Origin: Gnetum montanum
Lineage: Eukaryota; Streptophyta; Gnetopsida; Gnetales; Gnetaceae
Length of the DNA stretch: 64,000 nucleotides
NCBI GenBank assembly: GCA_015680685.1
Contig: MNCI01022655.1
Coordinates: 110,805 to 174,804, forward strand
Reading direction: 5' to 3'
The notes beneath the pieces are model-generated. The model had not been told where the DNA came from. It made no database searches and worked only from the letters and a program-made list of their open reading frames with translations. A program made the position numbers and the translations under genes. Each line of letters begins with the position of its first letter. Positions within the stretch are counted from its first letter, which is position 1. Positions 1 through 11,917 of the stretch are shown piece after piece.

Positions 1-1316
1 AAGTGTAATTGGGAAGACAACAATTGCAACAATTGATTCACCTCCTAGACCATTGTATGAAGAAACCTAGAAGTCCTTGAAATTCAACCAAATTGTGCAT
101 AATTGCTTGTGATTCGTATCGTTGGGCATAGGGTCTACTCACTACTCATCACTTAGTTACATGCTTTCTTCTCATTTTCATTCATTTCATTTATATATAG
201 TTGCATTTATATATTTTATTTGCATTTCCATCATTTTCTCATGCATGTTAAGTCTACTATCATCTATTTCTTAGCATATTGGTTTTGGTTTGATCTATTT
301 GCATTCTTTTCAATATGGTTTTAATAATCATTATAATTTTTTGAGTTGCTAGGCATGGAATTATCATAACACCATTTGAAAGTAATACAAATATAATGTT
401 CTATATATTACTCATGTTATATCATACTACTATTATATAAAATCTCCTTTATATGATGTATTTCAATGATTCTTCCTAATCCAATTCAAGTTTTTGGTTT
501 TATTTGTTATGTTGGACTATGGAGGATGGAATTTATGCTAACTTATCATGTTATTATCATGGTCATGTAAATGTAAGACATGTGAGGTTAGAAAATGGTT
601 AGCCATAATCACTAAGTGACCTTAAAAAATTCCATTTTCCCTCTCATAAGCCCCAACCCTCAAGTGTGATGATCCATGGCTATCCTGTGAACAAAAATGT
701 GATGTGTGTTCTTCTCCACTTGAGAACCCTTAGCCACCAAGAAGACCTCCTATGGTGCCATCTCACTATGCATGGAGCTTGAACTGCACCATGGGTAAAG
801 TTTCTGATAGGACCCTAGTCTTTAACAATGTAGCTAATAGGCTAGACTCGTGTTGGAATTCCTACCGTAAGAATGAAGTACACCTTGAGCAAAGTTTTAA
901 AAAAAAACAAAAAGGATCATATTCATTGGTAATGTAATAAATTCTTAAGTGTGATGGGGTCTAGTAGCAATCCTCATCCTAGCCTCCATTCCCTTTTTAA
1001 CCCATTTTCCCAAAATCCAAAAAAAAGAAGAAAAAATATATAATTCTCATACCTTTTCAACTTATCTCATTTTCTCTTACCCATTTTCACCATTCCCTTT
1101 CTATTTTCCAAAAAAAAAAAAGACTAAGGAAAAATCCAAAAGTTGTCGCTAGCTGTGATTTTAAAGAAGCACGTCCTCTTCATTATGTTTAGTATAAGGC
1201 TTGTGCTTAAAGTAGCCCTCATACTAATTACTTTTAATTGTGAGATAATTGGGTATGAAATCTTAATTTTAAATTACAATATTTATGTAGTTAAAATGAT
1301 GATTTATAAAGTTTAT
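1..1316. other. Non-coding flank, probably interior of an old plus-strand retroelement
   Basis: AT-rich sequence with no supportable gene; the small open frames here show no family motif. It ends at the target-site duplication of element A, so it is contiguous with 10204 onward once A is removed. Because 10204-10435 ends in a purine-rich tract followed by a TG-starting palindrome cluster, I infer that this is untranslated interior of an older plus-strand element. The inference is weak. Confidence 0.3.
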
Positions 1317-1321
1317 ATATT

Positions 1322-2139
1322 TAATGAGCAGCAAGGTACCCCTACATCCAACCATACTAATACGAGTGTGTACATGCGATCCAGTTGAACTCTATGGATA
1401 AGCTAATCATGAGTTCTAAGATAGTTATTGTGCTTCATTGTTCATTGTCTTCCCACATCAAACTGGTGGAAGCTTTGTCATGTACGGTCTAGTCCGAAGA
1501 GAGGTATATGATGTAATGTTTTAACGCTACTCCTACTATGGAATGATAATAAAGAGTTGATTAACTAAAGGTATGAAACAAATCCTACATTAACCTAAGA
1601 CGATGAGTATCCAAACCCGATTTTCCATACACATCTTGGGCTTCACATAGTCACCACTAGGATTACCAAATGCTAATCGCTACTAGGTTACCAGACAATA
1701 CGCTTATGTGTTCGCAATTGGTCATATTCATTCTACTTAATGATGAGGAATGTAAATAACGTTAATTAGAAATAAAAATAAGTAAAGACATTGAAATTTT
1801 AATGTACGAAAATCACAAATGCAAAGTGGATGCTACCATGATGTAAATGATTTTGATCTTTATTGCCGAACATGTAATGTGCCCAAGTACATTGCACTCG
1901 AATAAGGATGTCATGCAACCATAAACATCACACTACGGGCATACACTTGAACTAAAATTTAAAAACTTCTAACTAACTCTATCTATCTTCTATCTCTACC
2001 TCCCTTTCCATGTATCTCCCCTATGTGATATTTATAGGTAAGCATGGTAGAAACTACATCGGATATCCGACATCGCCTACTGACCCCGATATTGGATCCC
2101 TAATATCGGAGCCTCGATATAACTTCTAATGACTCATCA
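1322..2139 (-). repeat. Element A 3' LTR
   Basis: It matches 9392-10198 along its length. The left terminus has decayed from TGATGAG to TAATGAG and the right end is GACTCATCA. Read on the minus strand, the tip carries a cluster of GATATC/GATATT palindromes (about 2049-2120) followed by a TATAAATA box (reverse complement at 2029-2036), the usual U3 order. Confidence 0.9.
2029..2120 (-). promoter_or_regulatory. Element A U3 core: GATATC cluster plus TATA box
   Basis: On the minus strand several GATATC-like palindromes precede TATAAATA (reverse complement TATTTATA at 2029-2036). The other LTR has the same box at 10100-10107. Spacing fits a core promoter with an upstream binding-site cluster; function is inferred. 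Confidence 0.6.
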
Positions 2140-2152
2140 TACCCCCACAACT
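2140..2152 (-). promoter_or_regulatory. Element A polypurine tract
   Basis: On the minus strand a run of purines centred on GTGGGGGTA directly precedes the LTR start. The same position holds near-identical sequence in B (21892 on), which supports a plus-strand priming site. Confidence 0.6.
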
Positions 2153-2311
2153 GAATGAAAACTCATCCTCAAGTTTCATATAAAATGGTGAAAGACATGG
2201 GATTATTGATAGAAGAGATAATCATTGCATTGTAGTGGTGTTTTATTACAATAAAATGACAACACATTACAAGAATCAGAATTAAGAATAAAAAGAAGAA
2301 GCATGGAGTCA

Positions 2312-5145
2312 CTATGTTGTGCCAGGAGGTGGTGGCTCTTCCATAATCTCCTTTCCTTTACCTTTATCTCTTGGTTTTGGAGGCTTGTGATGATGTAGTA
2401 GTGATTGAAATTTCTCCTCCTCTATTCTAGGATCATGCAAAATCCATGTAGATGATCTGATGTGTGAGGGAACTAGCACATCCCACAGACATGGTAGCTA
2501 CAGAAACATTTGATTGGCTTTTACATACCAAGTTGCAAACTGTCATCTCTCCTCTTCAAATTCCTTGGCCTTATCTCTCAACTCTTGATAATCAATAAAG
2601 CATCGGGCCAGGTCTGCAACTACATCTTTCTATCCATGGTAGCTTGCCTTAACCACCTCCAATTCTACAGTTACGATTGCTAGCTTGTCAAGAGCTGCTT
2701 TGTGGTCAAAAACCTCCTTTTCATACAACACGTATGAGGTAGCTACCTGCCTCTTGAGCTCATTGTGCGGGTGCCCTTCTATCAACATGGCCAAGTTGGC
2801 ATATTGAAGGTTGGCCAACTCCATCTACTCTTTCAGATCAGCAATCTGTAGGTCTTGACCTTTAACCTTTTCCTGGTGAGCAAGGGCATATGTATCCAAG
2901 ATGTTTCTCTAGTCAGATCGTTAGGCCATAAAGGAATCGATCTGGCCCTTTGCCATTTAGATTTCTTTTTCAATGACTTCTTTGTACATGCCCACCTAGT
3001 CACGGACATGCTCCTTGAGGCACTTATGCTTTTGGGATCGTTTTTCCATGTGCTTATTTTAATAACTGATGTTTTTCAAATAGCACATACCTCCTCCATA
3101 GAGAGGGTTTGATTTTCTCACGCAAGGCAACTCATGTTGTGGTTGACCCGCACTAGCTGCTCTCTTAACTGGTGGACACTTTCTTCTAACAAATTATTTT
3201 GTTTCTTAATGGTGTTCAACTTATTATTCACTGTAGTTAACTACTTATTTTCTTCTTGTAGGGTGATAAGGGCCTTGAGATGGGTATGAGTTCGCACTTC
3301 TATGGCAGAAGCATCCCATACCACCTACTCTCTTTCCTGTGCTAGGATTTTATTCTCTTCTATCATCTAAGCCAATTTCTCAATTTGAAAAGCCTCCATT
3401 ATCTTGGATAGGATAAATGAAGATGGATCCTACCTTTCCACCCTTAAGGTTGCAAGATCTTGATGAAGCCTTTGGGCTTTCACTTATGCATGCTCGACCC
3501 CATTCTCAATGATGACAAGTTTTCCTTTAGTTGAAATTAGTTTAGACTATGCTACAGTAACATTTCTAGGGATGTTAAATAAGGAGGTCATTACCTACCC
3601 TGTCTATAGCAGTCTATCCAACACATCCTCTTGTTTAGCCAAAGTCACGATAGGACCAACCAATGCTTGTGCATCTCGTGTGCCTATGAGATCCATTGGT
3701 GGTACAATAGGGGCATTAAAGGATTCTTTAATGTGATCCTTGATAATGTCCACTATGCCTACCACATCCTAGTGCTGCATGACTACAACTATAGCCCCTT
3801 CACCAATTTCGAGTAGTACTTGAAATGATGCAGTGTTCCCAAAGATCTGTTATGACCACTGGGCCTCTCGTTCGGACTAGAGTGAAACCTGTCCTATGGT
3901 AGGATCAGTAGACATCATGGGCTAAACTGCATCATCAAGAACTCGAAAGAGACTTGACTTATTGGTTATTCCCTAGCTCATGAGGTCTAAGATCCATTGG
4001 AGATGACTAAGTGTAGGCCTATAATCATAAATTCGCAACAGTTGCTGAGGTGGTTGAGATGGTGGCGGCGGTTATTCAGACTGTGGTTTGTGGCTAGGTC
4101 TTGCTTCCTGCTGCTGCTTGGCCTATGCCAATTGGTGCCTAAGCTATTCAATGTGTTGCTCCAATTGGGCGATGTATCCCTGCACTGGTTGCTTCTTTTC
4201 CTATTCTTCTTCCTCTCCGAGATCTTTTCTTGGAGGTGCTAGTTTGAGCAGTTCTGCAAAAGAAGCATTTTGAGCTTTACGAGATACATCATTGGTATAA
4301 CCAAGGATTTTAGCATGTTGACATAGTTTCTAAATTAGACAAGGGAATGACAAAGTGAGCCTCCCCATCTTCACCTCTTCAAACCACTACTCGATCTCTA
4401 TGAAGTATAGTTGGGGAATGTTGGCTTGAAGTTTGCCCATTAACATAGCACATCCCTGAGCTACATAGGTGGACAGATGATTGAGCCCCTTTATTGGGAA
4501 CAAATGATATGTCCCAATTTTAAAATAGGTATGCTCTTCCAGGCTCAGTCCATTGTATGACTTATTCTCATTATGAAAAGCACATTTCAACCATAGCTTA
4601 CGGCTCTTTGAATCAGGTCGGGTTGACAAAATTGGCAATCACGCTCCAACATTTGGCAAATTCAAGGTTTCAGTAATTGCCTTAATAGAATAAGACACTA
4701 TGACCCCACCAATTCTTACAGTGGTACCTTCTTCCTTATCATGCTAAAAAGAATAAGTCTCCCCAAGGTATCATTCTACATTTTCAGACAAAATTGGCCA
4801 AAATGGAGACGCTTGCAACTGTGTCCTCACTGACTGAGGGGTGAACTCCATGAATGGCCCAAACTAAATTTCCATGATGACCGAGGCCAACGTGGGATGT
4901 GCCTAAATGGTAGCAAGGAATTCTAGTCATAATGTGAGTTGTTGTCCTTGCACTTGAGGTGCTACCTCTGCCGACACAGATTAAGATTCAGTAGGGACTT
5001 CTACAAGGGATTCTTGATGGGTGCTGAATGATTGTGCCTCCTGCTCAATTAGTGGTCCTTGCTGGCCAGTTCAACCTTGATTTCCCCAAGGGCATTTGCT
5101 TGGTCCCTATGATGGATTACCTTGGGTTGCTCGTTTGGGAGTCAT
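2312..5145 (-). pseudogene. Element A 3' accessory ORF (decayed, about 945 codons)
   Basis: A long frame between pol position and 3' LTR, where Athila-type elements carry env-like or other extra ORFs. It begins MTPKR, matching MTLKR in element D, and ends in a proline tail (EEPPPPGTT) just before the polypurine tract. The N-terminal third is a conserved globular block (KIGTYHL and surroundings, about 4387-4900) that aligns with D at 34843-35300. A Gln/Pro-rich linker (about 4000-4250) and a long coiled-coil-like region with many Glu, Lys, Leu and Gln (about 2400-3400) follow. The length is not a multiple of three, so at least one frameshift is present. About twenty in-frame stops are mostly TAG. 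The N-terminal block is reminiscent of the 'putative plant transposon protein' domain found in plant retroelement ORFs, but I could not test this. Confidence 0.7.
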
Positions 5146-5654
5146 CTGTAATTACAAAAACATTAGGTTATTAAGGAATCCTTGTATTGATCACGTTACT
5201 CATCTATACCTTAGTCAACCTTTAGTGTACGTTATAGCCATGTTAGATTGTAGAGTTAAGGCCTTACTCTTTTTGTTGAAAATGGCCTAATAAGATAGTT
5301 AAGGCACTTAGGAATACGTAAAATGTATCTTTGGCATAGTGGAAAATGTTTATTTACTTATTTAGCTTTGATTTTACTTAGTGTATTCATTGGTTACCCT
5401 CAAAATACCTTTCGGGTGATAGTGATTTTTGAAGAAAAATGTGATGTTAGGTGAACACAAAAACACCCCAATGACTGAGATGAACACTCCAGGGACATAG
5501 AAGTGTAAATAGCATGAAAAATATAGTGCAAACGTGCAAGATATAGTGTGTGGACGAAGCATGTGCAGATCTTAAATCGCCAAAGAGAAAAAACTGCAAA
5601 AACTCCCCTTTCGTTGTAATGTGAAAATGAAATTGGAAGCATGACTAAGTGGCG

Positions 5655-5742
5655 TATTTATAGATTTTATGGCCTTGATATTGGATACCTGACATCGAGG
5701 ATCTGATATCAGGGCCCCTCCGATATTAGATCCTTAATATCG
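5655..5742 (-). promoter_or_regulatory. Internal copy of the U3 core upstream of the accessory ORF
   Basis: TATAAATA (reverse complement at 5655-5662) with a GATATC/GATATT cluster upstream on the minus strand (5677-5742). The cluster closely matches the LTR tip of the same element: CGATATTAGATCCTTAATAT here against CGATATTGGATCCCTAATAT at 2084-2110. Order, strand and spacing equal those in the LTR. It lies 510 bp upstream of the accessory ORF start, so I infer a promoter for that ORF. Confidence 0.65.
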
Positions 5743-5759
5743 GAGTGCCCAAAAAAAAT

Positions 5760-7327
5760 GCTCAACCAACAATTTAACAGAGGGAGAATAATTCGAGGGT
5801 AGGAATAAAAGAGTTTGAGGTACCAAAACATTAAAAATTTGGGAAGCTCATCAAGATAATGGTAGGGAATGGAATAATGCATAAAAGTGAAGAGGGTATA
5901 TAGTTAGGGAAAGGTGGGATGATAGGCATTAAGGCATAGTGGAAGGTGCATAAATCAGGTGGTATTAAAAAACAAGTAAAAGACACAAGAGTTACACAAG
6001 TGGGTCCTCCCAAAAGTAGGCACATGCCCATGATGCCCTTGCATAACCATGCCAAAAGGTGTCCGTAGGTACCTAAGGCATTAAATGCGATTGATACTTG
6101 TCACACAACATCACACAAACAAAAAAAATACATCACCATCAGTAGAGAATGATGACTATGTACATCCAAATCATAAATGAAAACACAGCGAATAGTGAGG
6201 TGAGGAATGGAAAGCATGGTGGAAAGAGAGAACACAAAATGGAATCCCAATATGGAGGTCATGTGAAGCCCCTTGTGTGTTTAGTGGTTAAGGTGATTTG
6301 ACAACAACAAACCCAAATCTAGACCAAAAACAACCACATCCAGTAACCTTGCATCAACACACTTGACTAATCCATCCCCTTAGGCAACAAGGGTGTTATC
6401 ATAGATCAACCACCATTCCACCAAAAAGAAGAAAAGAGTAATAGGAAGTGTAGAAGGACCTTAGTTAGAGGGAACCTTCAAGCATGGGTACATGTCTTTC
6501 TAGTTCCATAACTAGTTCTTGTAGCCCATACTCCATTATTATGTCTAAGGAGTATGCTTTGAATTCCCATCAGTTTTTTTTCTTTCTTTCTTCCTTTTTT
6601 CTTCAATTTTTTGATTTTTGCATTTTTTGGCTTTTTGGATGGAAACCACACCATGCAAATACTTATTTGACTGGGTCAACTTCCTAGTGGTATTCAAAAA
6701 TGGAATGACGGAAAACTGATGACAACATCTATGCATCCAAGAGAATAAACCAGCACAAGTGCATCAAATCGTCTTGAATTCACACCCTTGTCAATTCCTT
6801 TGAATCCTTCTTCAGGGTCACAAATTCATTATAGTTTGATTAGAAGAGGGGCTCCATCCTTCCAAAATAAAGGGAAACCATCAAATTAAGTGGATGGATG
6901 GATGACATGGACTCACTATTCACACAGTTAAACATTTATGATAGAAACAACATAGAAACAAATCCCTACCCCAAGTGGACAAAAATAAAGCTCACTTATT
7001 GATCAAGAACATTTAGGAATGGTAAACAAAATAAATCAAAACAAAACAAAAACAAAAAACAAAAATAAAAGAAAACAAAACAAAAGAAAAAGAAGGATTA
7101 GTTCATGGTTAAAAAGGAAGATAGCCCCAAGGACTATGCATTGGAGGACGATACACACTAGCAAAAGGGTCCATGCATTATGGATACATGGTATAGGACA
7201 TGGTTCCTGGTGGTGTCACACACATCGCATAAGGGTTGGTTTGGTAGGCTGGTGTGGAGGATGGGGTAGCTTGAAATGTTCCCGACGTCTAGTTGAGGTC
7301 ATGATAACTCAATGGCATGCATGGATT
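5760..7327 (-). other. Element A untranslated spacer between gag and accessory ORF
   Basis: Non-coding sequence that recurs in B (about 22660-23700), D (about 36240-37400) and E (about 58330-59630), with shared blocks such as the CCTTAGTTAGAGGG and ACCACACCATGCAA neighbourhoods. In A it joins the end of gag directly, which marks where pol was lost. An A-rich tract lies at 7019-7095. The plus-strand open frame over 7019-7420 is a shadow. Confidence 0.6.
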
Positions 7328-9269
7328 CTATTGTCTTGGCATAAAATTGGAATCCACAATAGTGGTCAAAATAGAAGTAGAGACAACATGCGAAATTGGT
7401 ATATGTACAAAAGGTGGTAGATCCAAAGGAAGGGATACGTCACTAGATTGCCCTTGTGTAGGAGTAGTAGATACAATGGGTGACACTTGGCCTTTACATT
7501 TTGTGGTGCAAATTGTCCTAAAGAAGGGACGTTTGTGTGGCCATAAAGAGTTTCCATCTGATTGATCATTGGTATGAACAACTACTACACAAGTAGCTAC
7601 TTGTGGTTGTAAAGGATGTTGTATTGAACCCTTCGAAATGGGTGACGACATGTGAAGGGGAAAAACATGAGAGCTTAGGAAAGATGACAGAGGATACACG
7701 GCATGTGGTGGTGATGACATGGGAGATGACACATAGCAATGGTGTTGTGGTGGGTGGTATGCATGTGGAGAAGAAGAAAAAGATGAATGGGAACTTGTTA
7801 GAAAAATAGGTTGTTGAACGTAGTACTCACATGAGTACGGATGGTGAGATGGCTGTCAAGTGGATGACTACCTCCCCCACGACTGTGGTGGTTTCCACTA
7901 CAGTTGAGGTTGACCATAAGGCTAAGGATGGTTCCTACCTGCATGGTTATAGGATGGACCATAATAGCGTGGATGGAAAGGTATTCTTCTAGGCTTTTGT
8001 TGGTGTAAGAACTTCGGATTTAGCGCAAAAGTTCAATGCTCCTGTAGATGTGACAATATCGGGCATCAACCCTTTGGATGATCATAAAGGTAAAGGTCAC
8101 ATTCCTCATCTGTGTTTGTAGTGAAGCTATCTGCCTTGTTGTTAATAGCAGTGTGTTTGTCTTATTGGCCTTTCATCTCACTTGTTTCGTGATTGATTCC
8201 TTTATGTTGAGATTCTTCACCGAGATTGTCTTGTGCCACACTCACTTCAGTAGGCTTGGCATATGATGAAGCACTATCTTGAAGCCATGTAGACATTCTA
8301 TTCAACCTTGCATGGAATTCATTAATCAGTTGTTGTATTGGCAAGGGATGTTGGGACATCTCCCTATGGAAAGTTGCCATATCCTGGTCAATGACTGTTT
8401 TTGTTACAAACATTGATTCCTGTTGGTGGTTTTCCAAACTTGGTTGTTTACACAACTCCCCTTCTTCTTTAGCAACCCATTGAATTAGGCTTAAAATCTG
8501 ATGGCCTTCTAATTCGTGTAATTGGCCCTTAGCATATGTTCCAAGGGTCTCTCGTGTTTGAGTCCAAAGTCCATCTATGATGTGGTGAAGTTGTTCTTCC
8601 TAGGAGAAGCCATGGCCTAGACATTTATGCAATAAAGAGTAATAATGGTCCAAGGACAAATCCAAGGGCTCATATTCTATTTGTTGCCATTCCTGGATCT
8701 ATTTTTGTAATTGGGACACTCTAGCGTAAGTTTGGTACTTTTTGTTGAACAATTCTAACATTGTGGACCAATGCTTAATAGAATTAGGTTTCAATGAATG
8801 ATACCACATGGCAGCTTGATCGATGTGTTTGAGGGAAGAGTTTTAACTTCTGCCACATGTTGTCAATGTTCTGTAAGGCACATGCATCATGGAAGGCTTT
8901 CAAATACTATTGCAGATCGGAATTATAGCCTCCTCTAAGCCTAGGGATATACTCCATTTTGATTCGTTTGATATGACTATCCCATCAATGCTTTTTGGGG
9001 ATTCTAAGAGCCTCTTGAATGTTCGCTAAGCTTTGAGTCATTAACAAGGGTCCACTCTCTCCATTAGACATCTCCATATATGGATGTTGAGTTGCATGAG
9101 TTTGATAACCCTATAGGTAGTTGTGATGATGCTATGAGCGCTGCGTTCTTCGGCATCTGTCATCCCGTCTAGGATGATCACTCCATTCCATGTCGCTATA
9201 TATAACATTGGTTTACTAGTGAATAGTTTCACCACTGGATAAATCACTAATGTCATGTGCATGAGACAT
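7328..9269 (-). pseudogene. Element A gag (decayed)
   Basis: Capsid-type polyprotein. The ATG at 9269 (MSHAHD) is about 100 bp from the primer site, a normal leader. The core block (about 8480-8990) contains AFHDACALQNIDN and WQKLKLFP, then after a frameshift MWYHSLKPNSIKH and TRETLGTYAKGQL. All have close counterparts in element B gag, in the Retrotrans_gag arrangement. The 3' part (7328-7732) is Pro/Ser/Thr-rich and lacks a recognisable zinc knuckle. Stops are mostly TAG or TGA. It is not functional as read here, although a structural RNA-binding gag was presumably what let this pol-less element move. Confidence 0.75.
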
Positions 9270-9370
9270 GTTGGAGATGCGTGTGTGACTTGTTACTCCT
9301 TGTTAAAAGATACAACGTGGAAATGCCTACAACTAAGTTGTATGATATAACTATTTTAGATAATTAACAC

Positions 9371-9390
9371 CATCCTCGGCAATGGCACCA
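9371..9390 (-). promoter_or_regulatory. Element A primer binding site (tRNA-Asp type)
   Basis: Minus strand reads TGGTGCCATTGCCGAGGATG one base inside the LTR end. It differs by three transitions over 18 bases from the tRNA-Asp complement TGGCGCCGTTGCCGGGGA used by Athila-type elements. Confidence 0.75.
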
Positions 9391-9391
9391 A

Positions 9392-10198
9392 TGATGAGTG
9401 GCAAGGTACCCCTATGCCCAACCATACGAATACGAGCGTGTACGCGCAATCCGGTCAAACTCCGTGGATGGGCTAATTGTGAGTTCTAAGATAATTATTG
9501 TGCTTCGTTATTCGTTGTCTTCCCACGTCGGACTAGTGGAAGCTTTGTCACGTATGGTTTAGTCCAAAGTGAGGTGTATGATGTAATGTTTTAACGCTAC
9601 TCCTACTATGGAACAATAATAAAGAGTTGATTAACTAAAGGTATGAAATAAATCCTACATTTAACCTAAGGCGATGAGTATCCAAACCTAATTGTCCGTA
9701 CACACCTTGGGCTTCATGTAGTTGCTGTTAGGATTACCAAATGCTAATCGCTACTGGGTTACCAGACAATATGCTTCTGTGTTCGCAATTGGTCGTACTC
9801 ATTCCGCTTAATGATGAGGAATGTAAATAACGTTAATTAGAAATAGCAATAAGTAAAGACATTGAAATTTTAATCTAAGAAAATCACAAATGCAAAGTGG
9901 ATGTTGTAGTGATGTAAATGATTTCGATCTTTATTGTTGAACATGTAATGTGCCCAAGTACATTACACTCGAATAAGGATGTCATGCAACCATAAACATC
10001 ACACTGTGGGCATACACTTGAACTGAAATTGAAAAACTTCTAATTGACTCTGTCTATCTTCTATCTCTACCTCCCTTTCCATGTATCTCCCCTATGTGAT
10101 ATTTATAGGCAAGCATGGCAGAAACGACACCAAATATCTAACATCGCCTATTGACCGTGATATCGGATCCCCGATATATCGCTTCTGACGACTCATCA
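9392..10198 (-). repeat. Element A 5' LTR
   Basis: Starts TGATGAGTGG and ends GACTCATCA, so it has TG...CA ends with a short inverted repeat (TGATGAG / CTCATCA). TATAAATA complement lies at 10100-10107 and GATATC-like palindromes at about 10130-10180. It is paired with 1322-2139. Confidence 0.9.
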
Positions 10199-10203
10199 AT
10201 ATT

Positions 10204-10435
10204 GAATCTTGATAAAACATGGTGGTGTTTCAAGGGTGGCCCATGTTTAGTGCTCTTTTGATTGTATGATTATTTTAACAATGTTTAAAACATTATCGTT
10301 TACTTACAAATTTTATTTTGTTATTATTTTGTGATCTTTTCGATTCTTTATATTTTTCATATTTTTCCTTCTTTTTAAATTTTTATTGTTTTTGCTATCC
10401 TTGCACTTGCATGCAATTAAAAGTTGGAGGCTAAG
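10204..10435 (+). other. Non-coding tract ending in a purine-rich segment
   Basis: T-rich, gene-free sequence ending in AAAAGTTGGAGGCTAAG, which resembles a plus-strand polypurine tract just before a TG. Together with 1-1316 it is probably the interior of the element that A inserted into. Confidence 0.3.
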
Positions 10436-10935
10436 TGTTGATGTCAACGTGTTGATGTCAACATTGCCCATGCTAGGCATGGGGCCATGATTAAAAAGTT
10501 TAGGTCTCATGAATATTAGAAATCCTATGGGTTTTCTAACCATGCAAATTATTTGTGATGGTATTGTAGATAAAGCAACCCCTTTTCAAGACTTATACGT
10601 ATCTTAATTTTATGTATAGCTAGCTCTCTAGTGTTGTAAAATAAATGTAGGAGTGTCTCATCTTTAAATATACTTAGAACATGGAAACAAAATATCAACT
10701 ATAGAACTTAAGCGTTAAGTAATGCTTTAATAAGATATGATTTAATAACTTGCAATTTTAGATTCTCTTTTCCTTTGTATTTATATATTGATATATATAC
10801 GTGACAACTTTTCCAAAGCTCATTATTCTTATGAAGACTAAATTACCAAAATACTTGATAGAAAGGGAGTTGATTGTACCATTTTAGACCAAAATAAATA
10901 CAAATAATTATAAGCATGAATAATGTATGAATTAG
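10436..10935 (+). repeat. Possible LTR start of an older plus-strand element (I)
   Basis: Begins TGTTGATGTCAACG and holds the 12-base palindrome GTTGATGTCAAC twice in tandem (10437-10462), the same kind of tip palindrome cluster seen in the other LTR families here. AT-rich sequence with TATA-like runs near 10785-10800 follows. The downstream end and a partner LTR were not found. Confidence 0.3.
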
Positions 10936-11011
10936 TTGATTTTTTTTATTTTATTTTTTGGCAAAGTTTTAATAGCGTTTGATACCATGAACCTGACGCA
11001 CAATCCCACGG

Positions 11012-11917
11012 NNNNNNNNNNNNNNNNNNNNNNNNNNNNNNNNNNNNNNNNNNNNNNNNNNNNNNNNNNNNNNNNNNNNNNNNNNNNNNNNNNNNNNNNN
11101 NNNNNNNNNNNNNNNNNNNNNNNNNNNNNNNNNNNNNNNNNNNNNNNNNNNNNNNNNNNNNNNNNNNNNNNNNNNNNNNNNNNNNNNNNNNNNNNNNNNN
11201 NNNNNNNNNNNNNNNNNNNNNNNNNNNNNNNNNNNNNNNNNNNNNNNNNNNNNNNNNNNNNNNNNNNNNNNNNNNNNNNNNNNNNNNNNNNNNNNNNNNN
11301 NNNNNNNNNNNNNNNNNNNNNNNNNNNNNNNNNNNNNNNNNNNNNNNNNNNNNNNNNNNNNNNNNNNNNNNNNNNNNNNNNNNNNNNNNNNNNNNNNNNN
11401 NNNNNNNNNNNNNNNNNNNNNNNNNNNNNNNNNNNNNNNNNNNNNNNNNNNNNNNNNNNNNNNNNNNNNNNNNNNNNNNNNNNNNNNNNNNNNNNNNNNN
11501 NNNNNNNNNNNNNNNNNNNNNNNNNNNNNNNNNNNNNNNNNNNNNNNNNNNNNNNNNNNNNNNNNNNNNNNNNNNNNNNNNNNNNNNNNNNNNNNNNNNN
11601 NNNNNNNNNNNNNNNNNNNNNNNNNNNNNNNNNNNNNNNNNNNNNNNNNNNNNNNNNNNNNNNNNNNNNNNNNNNNNNNNNNNNNNNNNNNNNNNNNNNN
11701 NNNNNNNNNNNNNNNNNNNNNNNNNNNNNNNNNNNNNNNNNNNNNNNNNNNNNNNNNNNNNNNNNNNNNNNNNNNNNNNNNNNNNNNNNNNNNNNNNNNN
11801 NNNNNNNNNNNNNNNNNNNNNNNNNNNNNNNNNNNNNNNNNNNNNNNNNNNNNNNNNNNNNNNNNNNNNNNNNNNNNNNNNNNNNNNNNNNNNNNNNNNN
11901 NNNNNNNNNNNNNNNNN
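11012..11917. other. Assembly gap (906 N)
   Basis: Unknown bases. The gap contains the 5' part of the glycosyltransferase gene and the boundary between retroelement sequence and the gene. Confidence 1.

Larger units (their letters stand above)
1322..10198 (-). mobile_element. Element A: non-autonomous Athila/Tat-like LTR retrotransposon
   Basis: Two LTRs (1322-2139 and 9392-10198) enclose a 7.25-kb interior. The same five bases, ATATT, flank it at 1317-1321 and 10199-10203, a perfect target-site duplication. A tRNA-Asp-type primer site lies inside the right LTR and a purine-rich tract on the minus strand inside the left one, so the element reads leftward. It contains gag and a 3' accessory ORF. 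No protease, reverse transcriptase, RNase H or integrase is visible, so movement would have needed pol from a relative such as B or D. Differences between its LTRs are mainly transitions and numerous, so the insertion is old. The Athila/Tat placement rests on primer site, gag resemblance to B and the extra ORF. Confidence 0.9.

Noticed and set aside
7019-7420. 133-codon plus-strand open frame
   Set aside because: Lies antisense to the element A gag tail and starts in an A-rich tract giving a Lys/Asn run; no family feature.
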